Of a stretch of DNA of 64,000 bases, positions 25,495 through 35,915 are shown piece by piece (the first letter of the stretch is position 1; each line of letters begins with the position of its first letter). The stretch lies in contig NZ_BAABCP010000001.1 in the NCBI RefSeq assembly GCF_039539005.1, forward strand, positions 1,922,001-1,986,000, given 5' to 3'. The notes beneath the pieces were generated by a model. That model was given only the letters and a program-made list of their open reading frames with translations, was not told where the DNA came from and searched no databases. The position numbers and the translations under genes were made by a program. This DNA comes from Microbacterium soli. Its GTDB lineage: Bacteria; Actinomycetota; Actinomycetes; Actinomycetales; Microbacteriaceae.

Positions 25495-26135
25495 TGACAG
25501 CCGTCTCCGACTACCTCGCCCGGCTCGACGTCGCGCTGCGGGATGTGCCGCACGGCGTCGCCGCGGAGATCCGCGCGGGCATCGCCGAAGAACTCTCCAG
25601 CCTGGATGCGGAGGCCGCCGAGGCCCGCATCGCGCAACTGGGTGATCCCGGCGTGATCGCCCGGGAGGCGATGGATGCAGGCGCGTACGCGGCTTCGATG
25701 GCACCGCCGCCCGCGGCATCCGCACCGCCGTCCTCAGCCGGCCGAGGCCCTGCGAGCCGCACGCGCGGCTTCGCGATCGTCGCCGCGCTGGTGCTGAGCT
25801 TCGGCGGCTACATCGTGCCGCTGGTGGGTTGGTTCGTGGGTGTGGCGCTCGTGCTCATGAGCACCATGTGGCGTGCGTGGGAGAAGACGGTGGCGATCCT
25901 CGCCCCCGTGGTGTTCTTCGCGATCCTCCTGCTCTTCTCGCTGCCGGCATCCGTGACCGTCAGTTCGGGAGAGGTGCACGAGGTGTCGGGGGACGGCGCG
26001 GCGGAGGTGGCGACTCCGCTGATCCCGACCGCCTATGACTTCTCCTGGTCATCCCTCGTCCTGCTGCTGGTGCTGGTCATCCCGGCATCCGGCCTGTGGC
26101 TGCTGTGGCGGATGCGGGGGCGCACGGCGTCCTGA
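25491..26135 (+). CDS. HAAS-domain membrane protein, PadR partner
   Basis: A 214-residue protein. Residues 1-70 form the helical HAAS-type signalling domain (YLARLDVALRDVPHG, EIRAGIAEELSSL, RIAQLGDPGVIAREA). After a Pro/Ala/Ser linker come about four membrane helices and a basic C-terminus (WRMRGRTAS). HAAS domains are linked to membrane-associated signalling with PadR regulators; no enzymatic motif is visible. Start ATG 25491 lies in the overlap with padR; a second ATG follows immediately. Confidence 0.72.
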   Translation: MMTAVSDYLARLDVALRDVPHGVAAEIRAGIAEELSSLDAEAAEARIAQLGDPGVIAREAMDAGAYAASMAPPPAASAPPSSAGRGPASRTRGFAIVAALVLSFGGYIVPLVGWFVGVALVLMSTMWRAWEKTVAILAPVVFFAILLLFSLPASVTVSSGEVHEVSGDGAAEVATPLIPTAYDFSWSSLVLLLVLVIPASGLWLLWRMRGRTAS

Positions 26136-26219
26136 GCATCCGCCGCCCGTGCCCGGTCGCGGAGGCGACACGGGTCATGGATGCCGCCGGAGGGCCGCCG
26201 CCGGGCGTACGGTGTCGTC

Positions 26220-26378
26220 ATGACGGCACGAGTGGGAGGGCGCAGTACGGCGGCGAGCTGGATCGTCGGCATCCTGTGCGCGGCCGTGATCGCCGGTCTC
26301 ATCTGGCTGTCCCTGCCCGCCGGCCCGGGCATGCTCGCGATCCTCGGCGACCTCCTCGACGGCGGCGCACGAGGCTGA
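26220..26378 (+). CDS. 52-residue single-pass membrane protein
   Basis: A short frame beginning MTARVGGRSTAASWIVG with one hydrophobic helix (residues about 13-33), then a Gly/Pro-rich turn and a short amphipathic end. I do not recognise the family. ATG 26220 lies exactly 6 nt after TACGGT (26208-26213), the same leaderless spacing as many neighbours, which makes it a credible gene. Confidence 0.5.
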   Translation: MTARVGGRSTAASWIVGILCAAVIAGLIWLSLPAGPGMLAILGDLLDGGARG

Positions 26379-26499
26379 GCACCGGGCGCCGATCGGAGCC
26401 CGGCGTCGGGCAGACCACCGACACGTCGGCACGCCTCCGACCCCGGGGAATCCGCGGGCGTTACCCTCACTGTGCACCATCTTCAGGAGAGGCGAGGCC

Positions 26500-27501
26500 A
26501 TGAGCGACCCCGAGGTCCCCCAGAACGACAAGCCGAACGAGATCGACGACGTCATCGGCAGCGCCAACGAGGGTCTCGACGCCGCCGCGGCGGCGCGCGG
26601 GGACGAACCCACCGGCACCGCTCCCGCCGTCGATCCCGACGAGGCGGCCTTCGCGGCGGCCGAGCGCGACTTCCCCGGCACCTTCAGCGCACCCGCCGCG
26701 GCGCAGACGGATGCCGAGCAGGCCGGGGCCCCGGCACCGGCCACAGCCGATCAGAGCGGCTCCGCCGTCACTCCCACCGCATCAGAGCCGGTCGCCACCG
26801 CATCGGCATCCGAGGCTCCTGTCCCGGTGATCGTCGAGGAGGCCTCCGCGACCGGTGCCGGAGCTGCGTCCGCTGCGGCCGCTGCGGCGGAGACGCAGGT
26901 CGTGCCCGCCGAGCCGATCGCCCCGCCGGCGGCCCCTCAGCCGATCTTCGTGCAGGCGCCCGAACCGCCGCGGGAACTGGGCAACCGCGGCGCCGCAGGC
27001 GGGATCGGACTCGTCGCCGCCGTGGCGTTCGGGATCCTGTACCTCGGGGCCGTCCTCGGCCTCGGTGCCCTGGCGGGAGACGTCACGGGTGCGAACGTCG
27101 GCACAGCGGCCGTCGTGGCGCTGGGCACCTGGTCGTTCTGGGTTCCCGTCGTCGTGTTCTTCCTGGCCTTCTGGCTGCTGGGCGCCTTCGTGAACCGCGC
27201 CCGCTGGGGCGTGTGGGTGATCCTCGGCATCCTCGTCGCTGCGGCCTCCTACGGCGGCCACATCCTGGGGCAGCTCTTCCAGGCGCCGTTCTGGAGCCTG
27301 ACCCCCAGCGCGGCAGCCGAGCTGATGAACGAGCAGATGCTCGCCCCCCTCGCCGTCGCCGCGTTCGTGTTCGCCCGCGAACTGACCATCTGGTTCGGCG
27401 CCTGGGTGGCGCGCAGCGGCGCGCACAAGAAGGAGCTGAACGCCGAGGCGCAGGCCGAGTACGAGCGCACCCTCGAGGCCGGCCCCGCGGCTCTGCGCTG
27501 A
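26500..27501 (+). CDS. Membrane protein with long Ala/Pro-rich N-terminal region
   Basis: A 333-residue protein I cannot assign. Residues 1-160 are acidic, Ala/Pro/Thr-rich and probably disordered; residues about 163-310 contain four hydrophobic helices (GLVAAVAFGILYLGAVLG, FWVPVVVFFLAFWLLGAFV, VWVILGILVAAASYGG, a helix near 286-303); the C-terminus is charged. AGGAG precedes the ATG. It is followed 22 nt later by another membrane protein with its own leaderless promoter. Confidence 0.65.
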   Translation: MSDPEVPQNDKPNEIDDVIGSANEGLDAAAAARGDEPTGTAPAVDPDEAAFAAAERDFPGTFSAPAAAQTDAEQAGAPAPATADQSGSAVTPTASEPVATASASEAPVPVIVEEASATGAGAASAAAAAAETQVVPAEPIAPPAAPQPIFVQAPEPPRELGNRGAAGGIGLVAAVAFGILYLGAVLGLGALAGDVTGANVGTAAVVALGTWSFWVPVVVFFLAFWLLGAFVNRARWGVWVILGILVAAASYGGHILGQLFQAPFWSLTPSAAAELMNEQMLAPLAVAAFVFARELTIWFGAWVARSGAHKKELNAEAQAEYERTLEAGPAALR

Positions 27502-27523
27502 CCGTGCGGCGTAGGGTGGCGCC

Positions 27524-28018
27524 ATGACCACCACGGACGATCCCCACGGCACGGCGCCGGCGGGGGTCTCCGCGCTCCTGGCGCTGGTCATCGGCTTCGT
27601 GCTGTTCGCGGCGCTGGACATCCTCGGCCTCGGGATGCTGAGCTACTTCGCCGAGATGGACATCCTGGCCGTCCCCGGGCTGGACTGGTGGCCGGGCATC
27701 GTCGGCATGATCGCGGCCGTCGCGGTCTTCGCCTGGATGCTGTGGCCGTCGCTGGTCCGTGAGCGCGCGTCGTTCCTGTCCGCCGTGCCGGTCGGCCTCG
27801 TCGCTGCCGTCGCGCATCTGGTCGTGGTATGGCTGGCGGCGCTCGTGAGCGGAGCGGGCACGGCGGCCGCGTTCGCGGCCTTCGCCCAGCTGGTGACCCG
27901 CGGGCCGAGCCTGGTGATCGCGGCGGCCGCGCTCGTGGCGGCATGGTCCGCCATCGCCCTGCGCCGTACGAGGGCGAGTGCGCCGCACTGGCCCTGGGAG
28001 GGCGACGAGGAGGAGTGA
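27524..28018 (+). CDS. Four-helix hypothetical membrane protein
   Basis: A 164-residue protein with four predicted membrane helices (about 15-35, 50-68, 83-105, 115-140 or nearby) and an acidic C-terminus (PWEGDEEE). No family recognised. ATG 27524 follows TAGGGT (27512-27517) by 6 nt. Confidence 0.62.
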   Translation: MTTTDDPHGTAPAGVSALLALVIGFVLFAALDILGLGMLSYFAEMDILAVPGLDWWPGIVGMIAAVAVFAWMLWPSLVRERASFLSAVPVGLVAAVAHLVVVWLAALVSGAGTAAAFAAFAQLVTRGPSLVIAAAALVAAWSAIALRRTRASAPHWPWEGDEEE

Positions 28019-28067
28019 CACGCGCGGGCACCGCCCGGTTGCGCGCCACGGGCCGTACCCTGTAACC

Positions 28068-28715
28068 GTGGAGCGGTCATTGGAAACCCAGGTGAGCCAG
28101 GCAGTCGATGCCTGGCTGCGCTGGGTGCCGCGCTGGGCGCCCGCCACGCATCGGGGGCGGGTCGCACCGTGCCGCCGCTGCCTGGGATCGCCGATCCTCT
28201 CCGCTGCGGGAATCGGGTCGAACGTGCCGCACGGGGTGCAGCACGGTCTGTCGATCCGCATCAAGGCCATCGTCGACCACGCGGTGGCCGAGTACACCGC
28301 CCGGAATCTCCCGATGCTGCAGGCGGAGCTGGATGATCAGGCCGCCCGGAACCGTGCGCGCAGCTACCGCCCCTCGGAGGGGCTCGACCCGGAGTACGAG
28401 GGGCTGCCGCTGGACCCGGATCCGGTGCCGGGTGCGCCGTTCCTGTTCACCGTCGCGGGCCTCGCCGACGAGGCGTCCGCCGAGCTGCCGCCGCTGCCGC
28501 CGCTGAGCGAGGAGGCCAAGGCTGCGCTGCGCCAGGAGGTCGGCCTGGCCGACGAGTACGCGAACATGGTCGGTCGGGAGATCTGCGGGATACTGCTGCG
28601 GCACCGGCTGAGCGTGCAGGCCGCGATCTCGCAGTACGTGGAGCCGCAGATCGAGGCGATGCTGGCAGAGCTCAGCGAGGCACTGGATTCGCCGTTCGAC
28701 CCCGACACGCCGTAG
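28068..28715 (+). CDS. Conserved hypothetical protein upstream of rpsL
   Basis: A 215-residue soluble protein with no recognised domain. It has a WLRWVPRWAPATHRGR segment, one CxxC pair (PCRRCLGSP, about residues 35-38) that could bind a metal, a proline-rich middle (LPLDPDPVPG) and a helical, acidic end. GTG 28068 lies 6 nt after TACCCT (28056-28061). It is immediately upstream of the str operon but separated from it by a 274-bp promoter-leader region. Confidence 0.6.
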   Translation: MERSLETQVSQAVDAWLRWVPRWAPATHRGRVAPCRRCLGSPILSAAGIGSNVPHGVQHGLSIRIKAIVDHAVAEYTARNLPMLQAELDDQAARNRARSYRPSEGLDPEYEGLPLDPDPVPGAPFLFTVAGLADEASAELPPLPPLSEEAKAALRQEVGLADEYANMVGREICGILLRHRLSVQAAISQYVEPQIEAMLAELSEALDSPFDPDTP

Positions 28716-28794
28716 CCCGCGGTGGCCGACGAGCGCCGAGAGAGGGCCGAACGAGAAGTGGTGGCGTGCGTGCGGAACCTGTGATGACGGGCAT

Positions 28795-28824
28795 TTGACC
28801 GGTGCGGCCGTGCAGGATTAGACT
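28795..28824 (+). promoter_or_regulatory. Promoter of the rpsL-rpsG-fusA operon
   Basis: -35 TTGACC (28795-28800), 18-bp spacer, -10 TAGACT (28819-28824). This is the clearest sigma70-type promoter in the window. Transcription would start near 28831, giving a leader of about 160 nt. Confidence 0.65.
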
Positions 28825-28893
28825 TGACCGGGTGTGCGCACGGCTGTGCGCGCACGCAGGGCGCAGGCAGACGCCGATTCGCCCCCACGGCAT

Positions 28894-28957
28894 ACCCATC
28901 ACACCAAAAGCTGCGCGGCTCCGCGCTGCCGGTGGGTCATGATGTGAAACCCATCAC
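28894..28957 (+). promoter_or_regulatory. rpsL leader with two competing stems
   Basis: GGTGGGT (28931-28937) can pair with ACCCATC at 28894-28900 or with a second ACCCATC at 28949-28955 (each 6 Watson-Crick pairs plus one G-U). A GCGCGG/CCGCGC hairpin (28913-28926) lies in the loop of the first. The two stems exclude each other, as in attenuators or protein-binding leaders. Confidence 0.4.
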
Positions 28958-28989
28958 GCTGTCACCGTGCAGCACTACGAGGAGAGAAC

Positions 28990-29358
28990 GTGCCAACCAT
29001 TCAGCAGTTGGTTCGCAAGGGCCGCTCGCCCAAGGTCGCGAAGACCAAGGCGCCCGCCCTGAAGGCGAATCCGCAGCAGGCCGGCGTGTGCACCCGCGTG
29101 TACACCACCACCCCGAAGAAGCCGAACTCGGCGATGCGCAAGGTCGCTCGTGTGAAGCTCCGCAACGGCACCGAGGTGACCGCCTACATCCCCGGCGAGG
29201 GGCACAACCTGCAGGAGCACTCGCTGGTACTCGTCCGCGGCGGTCGTGTCAAGGACCTCCCCGGCGTCCGCTACAAGATCGTCCGTGGTGCGCTCGACAC
29301 CCAGGCCGTCAAGAACCGCAAGCAGGCTCGGTCCCGCTACGGCGCGAAGAAGGGTTGA
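28990..29358 (+). CDS. rpsL: 30S ribosomal protein S12
   Basis: 122 residues, full length. [11 protein letters not shown] opens the protein and the decoding-centre loop [16 protein letters not shown] is intact with a lysine at the usual streptomycin-resistance position, implying wild-type sensitivity at this site. GTG start after GAGGAGAGAAC. First gene of the str operon. Confidence 0.97.
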   Translation: MPTIQQLVRKGRSPKVAKTKAPALKANPQQAGVCTRVYTTTPKKPNSAMRKVARVKLRNGTEVTAYIPGEGHNLQEHSLVLVRGGRVKDLPGVRYKIVRGALDTQAVKNRKQARSRYGAKKG

Positions 29359-29363
29359 GACAG

Positions 29364-29834
29364 ATGCCTCGTAAGGGCCCCGCTCCCAAGCGCCCGGTCG
29401 TCAACGACCCGGTATACGGCGCTCCGATCGTCACCTCGCTGGTGAACAAGATCCTCGTTGACGGCAAGAAGTCCCTCGCCGAGTCGATCGTCTACGGCGC
29501 TCTCCGCGGCGTCGAGGCGAAGAACGGCCAGGACGCCGTCGCCACGCTCAAGAAGGCGCTCGACAACGTGCGCCCCACCCTCGAGGTCCGCAGCCGCCGC
29601 GTCGGCGGCTCGACCTACCAGGTCCCCGTCGAGGTCAAGCCGCACCGCGCGAACACGCTCGCGCTGCGCTGGCTGGTCAGCTACGCGAAGGGTCGTCGTG
29701 AGAAGACGATGACCGAGCGCCTGCAGAACGAGATCCTCGACGCGTCGAACGGCCTGGGTGCCGCGGTCAAGCGCCGTGAGGACACCCACAAGATGGCCGA
29801 GTCGAACCGCGCCTTCGCTCACTACCGCTGGTAA
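29364..29834 (+). CDS. rpsG: 30S ribosomal protein S7
   Basis: 156 residues. [19 protein letters not shown] start and the [16 protein letters not shown] block identify S7, the head-nucleating 16S rRNA binder. It follows rpsL by 5 nt; a long 78-nt spacer with a perfect hairpin separates it from fusA. Confidence 0.97.
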   Translation: MPRKGPAPKRPVVNDPVYGAPIVTSLVNKILVDGKKSLAESIVYGALRGVEAKNGQDAVATLKKALDNVRPTLEVRSRRVGGSTYQVPVEVKPHRANTLALRWLVSYAKGRREKTMTERLQNEILDASNGLGAAVKRREDTHKMAESNRAFAHYRW

Positions 29835-29840
29835 TGGGCC

Positions 29841-29871
29841 GAGCGGATGCCGCGACAGGCGGCATCCGCTC
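29841..29871 (+). terminator. Perfect 13-bp hairpin between rpsG and fusA
   Basis: GAGCGGATGCCGC (29841-29853) and GCGGCATCCGCTC (29859-29871) with loop GACAG. Without a T-run it may act as an attenuating or processing stem, not full termination, since fusA normally follows in the same operon. Confidence 0.5.
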
Positions 29872-29912
29872 CCATTCTCTGATCGTTCCTGAACCATCCC
29901 GGAGGAACCCCC

Positions 29913-32027
29913 GTGGCACAAGAAGTGCTCACCGACCTGAGCAAGGTCCGCAACATCGGCATCATGGCGCACATCGATGCCGGCAAGACCACCACCACCG
30001 AGCGCATCCTGTTCTACACGGGTGTCAACCACAAGCTCGGCGAGACCCACGACGGCGCGTCGACGACGGACTGGATGGAGCAGGAGAAGGAGCGCGGCAT
30101 CACGATCACGTCGGCCGCCGTGACCTGCTTCTGGAACAAGAACCAGATCAACATCATCGACACCCCCGGTCACGTGGACTTCACCGTCGAGGTGGAGCGC
30201 TCGCTGCGCGTGCTCGACGGCGCGGTCGCCGTCTTCGACGGCAAGGAGGGCGTCGAGCCCCAGTCCGAGACCGTGTGGCGTCAGGCCGACAAGTACAGCG
30301 TCCCCCGCATCTGCTTCGTCAACAAGATGGACAAGCTGGGCGCCGACTTCTACTACACCGTCGACACCATCGTGAACCGCCTCGGCGCCAAGCCCCTCGT
30401 GCTGCAGCTGCCGATCGGCGCGGAGAACGACTTCATCGGCGTCGTCGACCTCATCGAGATGCGCGCACTGGTGTGGCCCGGCGACTCCAAGGGCGACGTG
30501 ACCATGGGCGCCCACTACGAGGTGGAGGAGATCCCCGCTGACCTCAAGGCCAAGGCCGAGGAGTACCGTCAGCAGCTGCTGGAGACCGTCGCCGAGACCG
30601 ACGACGCGCTGCTCGAGAAGTTCTTCGGCGGCGAGGAGCTCACGGTCGCCGAGATCAAGGGCGCGATCCGCAAGCTCGTGGTCGCCAACGAGATCTATCC
30701 GGTGCTGTGCGGCTCGGCGTTCAAGAACCGCGGCGTGCAGCCGATGCTGGACGCCGTCGTCGACTACCTGCCGAACCCGCTGGACGTGGGCGCCATCGAG
30801 GCGCACGACCCGAAGGACGAGGAGAAGGTCGTCGAGCGCCACCCGGATGCCAACGACCCGTTCTCGGCCCTCGCGTTCAAGGTCGCCGTGCACCCGTTCT
30901 TCGGTCGTCTGACCTACGTGCGCGTGTACTCGGGTCACCTCGACTCCGGCTCCGCGGTCATCAACTCGACCAAGGGCAAGAAGGAGCGCATCGGGAAGAT
31001 CTTCCAGATGCACGCCAACAAGGAGAACCCCGTCGACGCGCTGACCGCGGGCAACATCTACGCGGTCATCGGCCTCAAGGACACCACCACCGGCGACACC
31101 CTCGCCGACCCGGCCGCGCCCGTCGTGCTCGAGTCGATGACGTTCCCGGAGCCGGTGATCGAGGTCGCCATCGAGCCGAAGACCAAGGCCGACCAGGAGA
31201 AGCTGGGCATGGCGATCCAGAAGCTCGCCGAGGAGGACCCGACCTTCCGCACCGAGCTGAACCCCGAGACCGGTCAGACGACCATCAAGGGCATGGGCGA
31301 GCTGCACCTGGACATCCTCGTGGACCGCATGAAGCGCGAGTTCAAGGTCGAGGCCAACGTCGGAAAGCCGCAGGTCGCGTACCGCGAGACGATCAAGAAG
31401 ACCGTCGAGAAGCACGACTACACGCACAAGAAGCAGACCGGTGGCTCGGGCCAGTTCGCGAAGATCCAGTTCACGATCGAGCCGCTCGAGGTCACGGGAG
31501 ACCAGACCTACGAGTTCGTCAACGCCGTCACCGGCGGTCGCGTCCCGCGCGAGTACATCCCGTCGGTGGACCACGGCTTCCAGGACGCGATGAACGTCGG
31601 CGTGCTGGCCGGCTACCCGATGGTGGGCGTGAAGGCGACCCTCGTCGACGGCGCCGCGCACGACGTGGACTCCTCGGAGATGGCGTTCAAGATCGCCGGT
31701 TCCATGGGCTTCAAGGAGGCGGCACGCCGCGCCAACCCCGTGCTCCTCGAACCGCTGATGGCCGTCGAGGTCCGCACCCCGGAGGAGTACATGGGCGACG
31801 TCATCGGCGACCTGAACTCGCGTCGCGGGTCCATCCAGTCGATGGAGGATGCACAGGGCGTGAAGGTCGTCCGTGCTCAGGTGCCGCTGTCCGAGATGTT
31901 CGGCTACATCGGCGACCTGCGTTCGAAGACCTCGGGCCGTGCCGTGTACTCGATGGAGTTCGACAGCTACGCGGAGGTTCCGCGTGCCGTCGCCGACGAG
32001 ATCATCCAGAAGACCAAGGGCGAGTGA
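29913..32027 (+). CDS. fusA: Elongation factor G
   Basis: 704-residue translational GTPase driving translocation and ribosome recycling. G1 [14 protein letters not shown], switch [12 protein letters not shown]3 DTPGHVDF, G4 NKMDKLGAD; domains II-V follow, with the domain IV tip segment [14 protein letters not shown] and the C-terminal [21 protein letters not shown] precedes the GTG. Confidence 0.97.
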   Translation: MAQEVLTDLSKVRNIGIMAHIDAGKTTTTERILFYTGVNHKLGETHDGASTTDWMEQEKERGITITSAAVTCFWNKNQINIIDTPGHVDFTVEVERSLRVLDGAVAVFDGKEGVEPQSETVWRQADKYSVPRICFVNKMDKLGADFYYTVDTIVNRLGAKPLVLQLPIGAENDFIGVVDLIEMRALVWPGDSKGDVTMGAHYEVEEIPADLKAKAEEYRQQLLETVAETDDALLEKFFGGEELTVAEIKGAIRKLVVANEIYPVLCGSAFKNRGVQPMLDAVVDYLPNPLDVGAIEAHDPKDEEKVVERHPDANDPFSALAFKVAVHPFFGRLTYVRVYSGHLDSGSAVINSTKGKKERIGKIFQMHANKENPVDALTAGNIYAVIGLKDTTTGDTLADPAAPVVLESMTFPEPVIEVAIEPKTKADQEKLGMAIQKLAEEDPTFRTELNPETGQTTIKGMGELHLDILVDRMKREFKVEANVGKPQVAYRETIKKTVEKHDYTHKKQTGGSGQFAKIQFTIEPLEVTGDQTYEFVNAVTGGRVPREYIPSVDHGFQDAMNVGVLAGYPMVGVKATLVDGAAHDVDSSEMAFKIAGSMGFKEAARRANPVLLEPLMAVEVRTPEEYMGDVIGDLNSRRGSIQSMEDAQGVKVVRAQVPLSEMFGYIGDLRSKTSGRAVYSMEFDSYAEVPRAVADEIIQKTKGE

Positions 32028-32035
32028 GCCCTGCC

Positions 32036-32078
32036 GCTCCTCCCGGTGCCTGAACGTGTGAGAAGGCCCGGGAGGAGC
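32036..32078 (+). terminator. Hairpin after fusA
   Basis: GCTCCTCCCGG (32036-32046) pairs perfectly with CCGGGAGGAGC (32068-32078) across a 21-nt loop, 8 nt past the fusA stop. No T-run. Probably partial termination before tuf, which has its own promoter region. Confidence 0.55.
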
Positions 32079-32106
32079 ACCCCACAACTTCACATTCACT
32101 CTCCAC

Positions 32107-32112
32107 TAAACT
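32107..32112 (+). promoter_or_regulatory. Candidate tuf -10 box
   Basis: TAAACT in the 163-bp fusA-tuf gap; no convincing -35 at 17-18 bp. EF-Tu genes of actinobacteria often have a separate strong promoter here. Confidence 0.4.
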
Positions 32113-32190
32113 GAGAAACCGAAATCAGTAGGGAGCCGGCCGCAATCCAGTGCCCGGCCATCTCTACACGAACGTCCTGAGGAGGACCAA

Positions 32191-33384
<1,194 letters not shown>

Positions 33385-33401
33385 GCATCTGCTTCTCGAG
33401 G

Positions 33402-33429
33402 AGGGGCCGGGCCCGCGGGCGCGGCCCCT
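33402..33429 (+). terminator. tuf terminator hairpin
   Basis: AGGGGCCG (33402-33409) with CGGCCCCT (33422-33429); the loop itself holds the palindrome GCCCGCGGGC. 18 nt after the tuf stop. Confidence 0.6.
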
Positions 33430-33539
33430 TCGTCGTGTCCGGGGATGGTGTTCCTGCGCGAACCCGTTGCGTCCGACGGCGGTCGCGTAGGAACATGAAG
33501 AGCGCGGACAACGGCGCGAATCGACAGGGGAGGACAACC

Positions 33540-33752
33540 ATGGGCATCGAAGATCTCGTGAACCGGGGCAAGGAAGTGTTCGAGCAGAACAAGGACAAGA
33601 TCGGCGAGGCACTGGGGAGCGAGCAGGCCGAGAGCATCAGCGACAAGATCCTCGACGGCGTCGCCGACTTCGCCAAGAAGGTCGCTCCGGGCGCCGCCGA
33701 TCAGATCGACGACATCCGCGACAACGTGGACAAGTCGATCGGCAACGAGTAA
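33540..33752 (+). CDS. MT0933/Rv0909-like antitoxin-family small protein
   Basis: A 70-residue, charged, helical protein: [20 protein letters not shown], then [20 protein letters not shown] and a C-terminal [17 protein letters not shown]. It resembles the small antitoxin family typified by mycobacterial MT0933/Rv0909. In mycobacteria the partner toxin is an adjacent SRPBCC protein; none is next to this gene, so it is an orphan or has another role (a stress-type CsbD-like protein is the alternative). GGGGAGG precedes the ATG at a good distance. Confidence 0.6.
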   Translation: MGIEDLVNRGKEVFEQNKDKIGEALGSEQAESISDKILDGVADFAKKVAPGAADQIDDIRDNVDKSIGNE

Positions 33753-33771
33753 GCACACCGCGTGCAGCGGA

Positions 33772-33804
33772 GGAGGGCGGCGGGCCACGGGCTCGTCGCC
33801 CTCC
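33772..33804 (+). terminator. Hairpin after the antitoxin-like gene
   Basis: GGAGGGCG (33772-33779) pairs with CGCCCTCC (33797-33804); begins 20 nt after the stop. Confidence 0.5.
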
Positions 33805-33908
33805 GTCGTGGCGGTGGCGGGGGATGCTCCGCAGGGCGCGGGGCGGCGTGCGGAGCAGCGCCGCGAAGAGTGCCGGGACACGCCGGACGAGCCGCGACAC
33901 GCCCGGGT

Positions 33909-33938
33909 TTGCAGTACCTGAATCCGGCATGGCAGAAT
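33909..33938 (+). promoter_or_regulatory. Candidate S10 operon promoter
   Basis: TTGCAG (33909-33914), 18-bp spacer, CAGAAT (33933-33938). It would start RNA near 33945 and leave a leader of roughly 330 nt before rpsJ. No other plausible promoter is seen in the 521-bp gap 33753-34273. Confidence 0.45.
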
Positions 33939-33944
33939 AGACAG

Positions 33945-34273
33945 GTTCCACATTCCCGTGCTCTTGGCAGCACTGGATCACTGTCACGAGAGTGCATAGA
34001 CGGCGAGCCCCTCCCGGGCGTCCGCAGGGTTCTAGGCCGCGGGCAGCAGAACGACACAATCCGACACCTCCTCACGGAGGTCCTGGTGCGCCTGCATGGC
34101 AGGAGGTCGGGACCCGCACGCTCCGGCGCGTGGGATGACAGCAGAACAGTGGTGCGCAGAGAGGCTCTTCGGAGCCGATCGAGTGCCGAGGCGCGAGCAG
34201 CGCCGAGGTGCGTCCAATGCCCCGGGGCCGCCCGGCCCCGGACGGTACGACGCTTATAGAGAGAGAGCAGACA
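33945..34273 (+). promoter_or_regulatory. Long structured 5' leader of the S10 operon
   Basis: This gene-free stretch holds at least three stable hairpins: ACCTCC-TCAC-GGAGGT (34066-34081), GGCTC-TTCG-GAGCC with a UUCG tetraloop (34163-34176), and CCGGGGCC/GGCCCCGG (34222-34241) about 30 nt before rpsJ. The stem at 34066-34081 hides an AGGAGG-like sequence. Such leaders in other bacteria bind a ribosomal protein of the operon (L4 in gammaproteobacteria). I do not recognise this one as a known class. Confidence 0.5.
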
Positions 34274-34582
34274 ATGGCGGGACAGAAGATCCGCATTCGC
34301 CTGAAGTCGTATGACCATGAGGTCATCGACACGTCGGCGCGCAAGATCGTCGACACCGTGACCCGTGCAGGCGCGACTGTCGTCGGCCCGGTGCCGCTTC
34401 CGACGGAGAAGAACGTGATCGCCGTGATCCGTTCTCCCCACAAGTACAAGGACAGCCGCGAGCACTTCGAGATGCGCACCCACAAGCGCCTGATCGACAT
34501 CATCGACCCGACGCCCAAGGCCGTCGACTCGCTGATGCGCCTCGACCTCCCGGCCGATGTCAACATCGAGATCAAGCTGTAA
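34274..34582 (+). CDS. rpsJ: 30S ribosomal protein S10
   Basis: 102 residues; [19 protein letters not shown] and the loop [19 protein letters not shown] are diagnostic. First gene of the S10 operon; GAGAGAGAGCAG precedes the ATG. S10 homologues also join transcription antitermination with NusB. Confidence 0.97.
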   Translation: MAGQKIRIRLKSYDHEVIDTSARKIVDTVTRAGATVVGPVPLPTEKNVIAVIRSPHKYKDSREHFEMRTHKRLIDIIDPTPKAVDSLMRLDLPADVNIEIKL

Positions 34583-34590
34583 GGATCGAC

Positions 34591-35250
34591 ATGACTGACA
34601 TCAACGCGAAGATCTCCAAGGGCATGCTCGGCACCAAGCTCGGCATGACCCAGGTCTGGGACGAGAACGGCAAGGTCGTCCCCGTCACCGTCATCGAGCT
34701 GGCTCCCAACGTGGTCACCCAGATCCGCACCCCCGAGAAGGACGGCTACAGCGCCGTTCAGATCGCCTACGGCCAGATCGACCCCCGCAAGGTCAACAAG
34801 CCGCTCACCGCTCACTTCGAGGCCGCCGGCGTCACACCGCGTCGTCACGTCACTGAGATCCGCACGGCGGATGCCGGTGAGTACTCTCTCGGCCAGGAGC
34901 TGACCGCCGAGGGCACCTTCGAGGCCGGCCAGCTGGTCGACGTCGTCGGCACCAGCAAGGGCAAGGGCACCGCGGGTGTCATGAAGCGCCACAACTTCAA
35001 GGGCGTCTCGGCTTCGCACGGTGCGCACCGCAACCATCGCAAGCCCGGTTCGATCGGCGCCTCGTCGACCCCGAGCCGTGTCTTCAAGGGCATGCGCATG
35101 GCCGGCCGCATGGGCGGCGAGCGCGTGACCGTCCTCAACCTCACGGTGCACGCCGTCGACGCCGAGAAGGGCCTGCTGCTCGTCAAGGGCGCCGTCCCCG
35201 GCGCACGTGGTCGCATCGTCTTCGTCCGCAACGCAGTGAAGGGTGCCTGA
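34591..35250 (+). CDS. rplC: 50S ribosomal protein L3
   Basis: 219 residues. [17 protein letters not shown] at the start and the central extension [20 protein letters not shown] reaching the peptidyl-transferase centre are present. 8 nt after rpsJ. Confidence 0.97.
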   Translation: MTDINAKISKGMLGTKLGMTQVWDENGKVVPVTVIELAPNVVTQIRTPEKDGYSAVQIAYGQIDPRKVNKPLTAHFEAAGVTPRRHVTEIRTADAGEYSLGQELTAEGTFEAGQLVDVVGTSKGKGTAGVMKRHNFKGVSASHGAHRNHRKPGSIGASSTPSRVFKGMRMAGRMGGERVTVLNLTVHAVDAEKGLLLVKGAVPGARGRIVFVRNAVKGA

Positions 35251-35252
35251 CC

Positions 35253-35915
35253 ATGGCTGACTCGACTCTCGCGCTCGACGTCATCGCGGTCGACGGCAAG
35301 AAGGCCGGCTCCATCGAGCTGCCCGCCGCGATCTTCGACGTCAAGACCAACGTCCCTCTGATCCACCAGGTCGTCGTCGCGCAGCTCGCCGCGGCCCGCC
35401 AGGGCACGCACTCGACCAAGCGTCGTGGCGAAGTCTCCGGCGCCGGCCGCAAGCCCTTCAAGCAGAAGGGCACGGGCAACGCCCGCCAGGGCTCGATCCG
35501 CGCGCCGCATATGACCGGCGGTGGCATCGTCCACGGCCCCAAGCCCCGCGACTACTCGCAGCGCACCCCCAAGAAGATGATCGCCGCCGCCCTGCTGGGC
35601 GCGCTCAGCGACCGCTTCCGCGGTGAGCGCCTGCACGCCGTCGAGGCCTTCGTGGCCGGCACCGTTCCTTCGACCAAGACCGCTGCGGGTCTGCTCGCCG
35701 CCGTCGCCGGTCCGAAGAACGTGCTGGTCGTCATCGAGCGCAGCGACGAGCTGACCGTGAAGAGCGTCCGCAACCTGCCGAACGTGCACGTGCTCAGCTT
35801 CGATCAGCTCAACGCCTACGACGTGGTCGTCTCCGACGACATCGTCTTCACCAAGGCCGCCCTCGAGGCCTTCATCGCCTCGAAGACCGGCGCAACCGAG
35901 GAGGTCTCGGCATGA
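35253..35915 (+). CDS. rplD: 50S ribosomal protein L4
   Basis: 220 residues, with the exit-tunnel loop [19 protein letters not shown] and [19 protein letters not shown]. In some bacteria L4 represses its own operon through the S10 leader, which is relevant to the long leader here. ATG is 2 nt after the rplC stop. Confidence 0.97.
   Translation: MADSTLALDVIAVDGKKAGSIELPAAIFDVKTNVPLIHQVVVAQLAAARQGTHSTKRRGEVSGAGRKPFKQKGTGNARQGSIRAPHMTGGGIVHGPKPRDYSQRTPKKMIAAALLGALSDRFRGERLHAVEAFVAGTVPSTKTAAGLLAAVAGPKNVLVVIERSDELTVKSVRNLPNVHVLSFDQLNAYDVVVSDDIVFTKAALEAFIASKTGATEEVSA

Noticed and set aside
29337..32099. 920-codon open frame antisense to rpsG and fusA
   Set aside because: Shadow of high-GC codon bias: it mirrors a fully conserved EF-G gene, has Val/Leu/Asp/His-rich composition and no domain.
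33762..34259. 165-codon frame in the S10 leader region
   Set aside because: Arg/Gly/Ala-rich translation without domain, ribosome-binding site or homology; the region is better explained as promoter and RNA leader.
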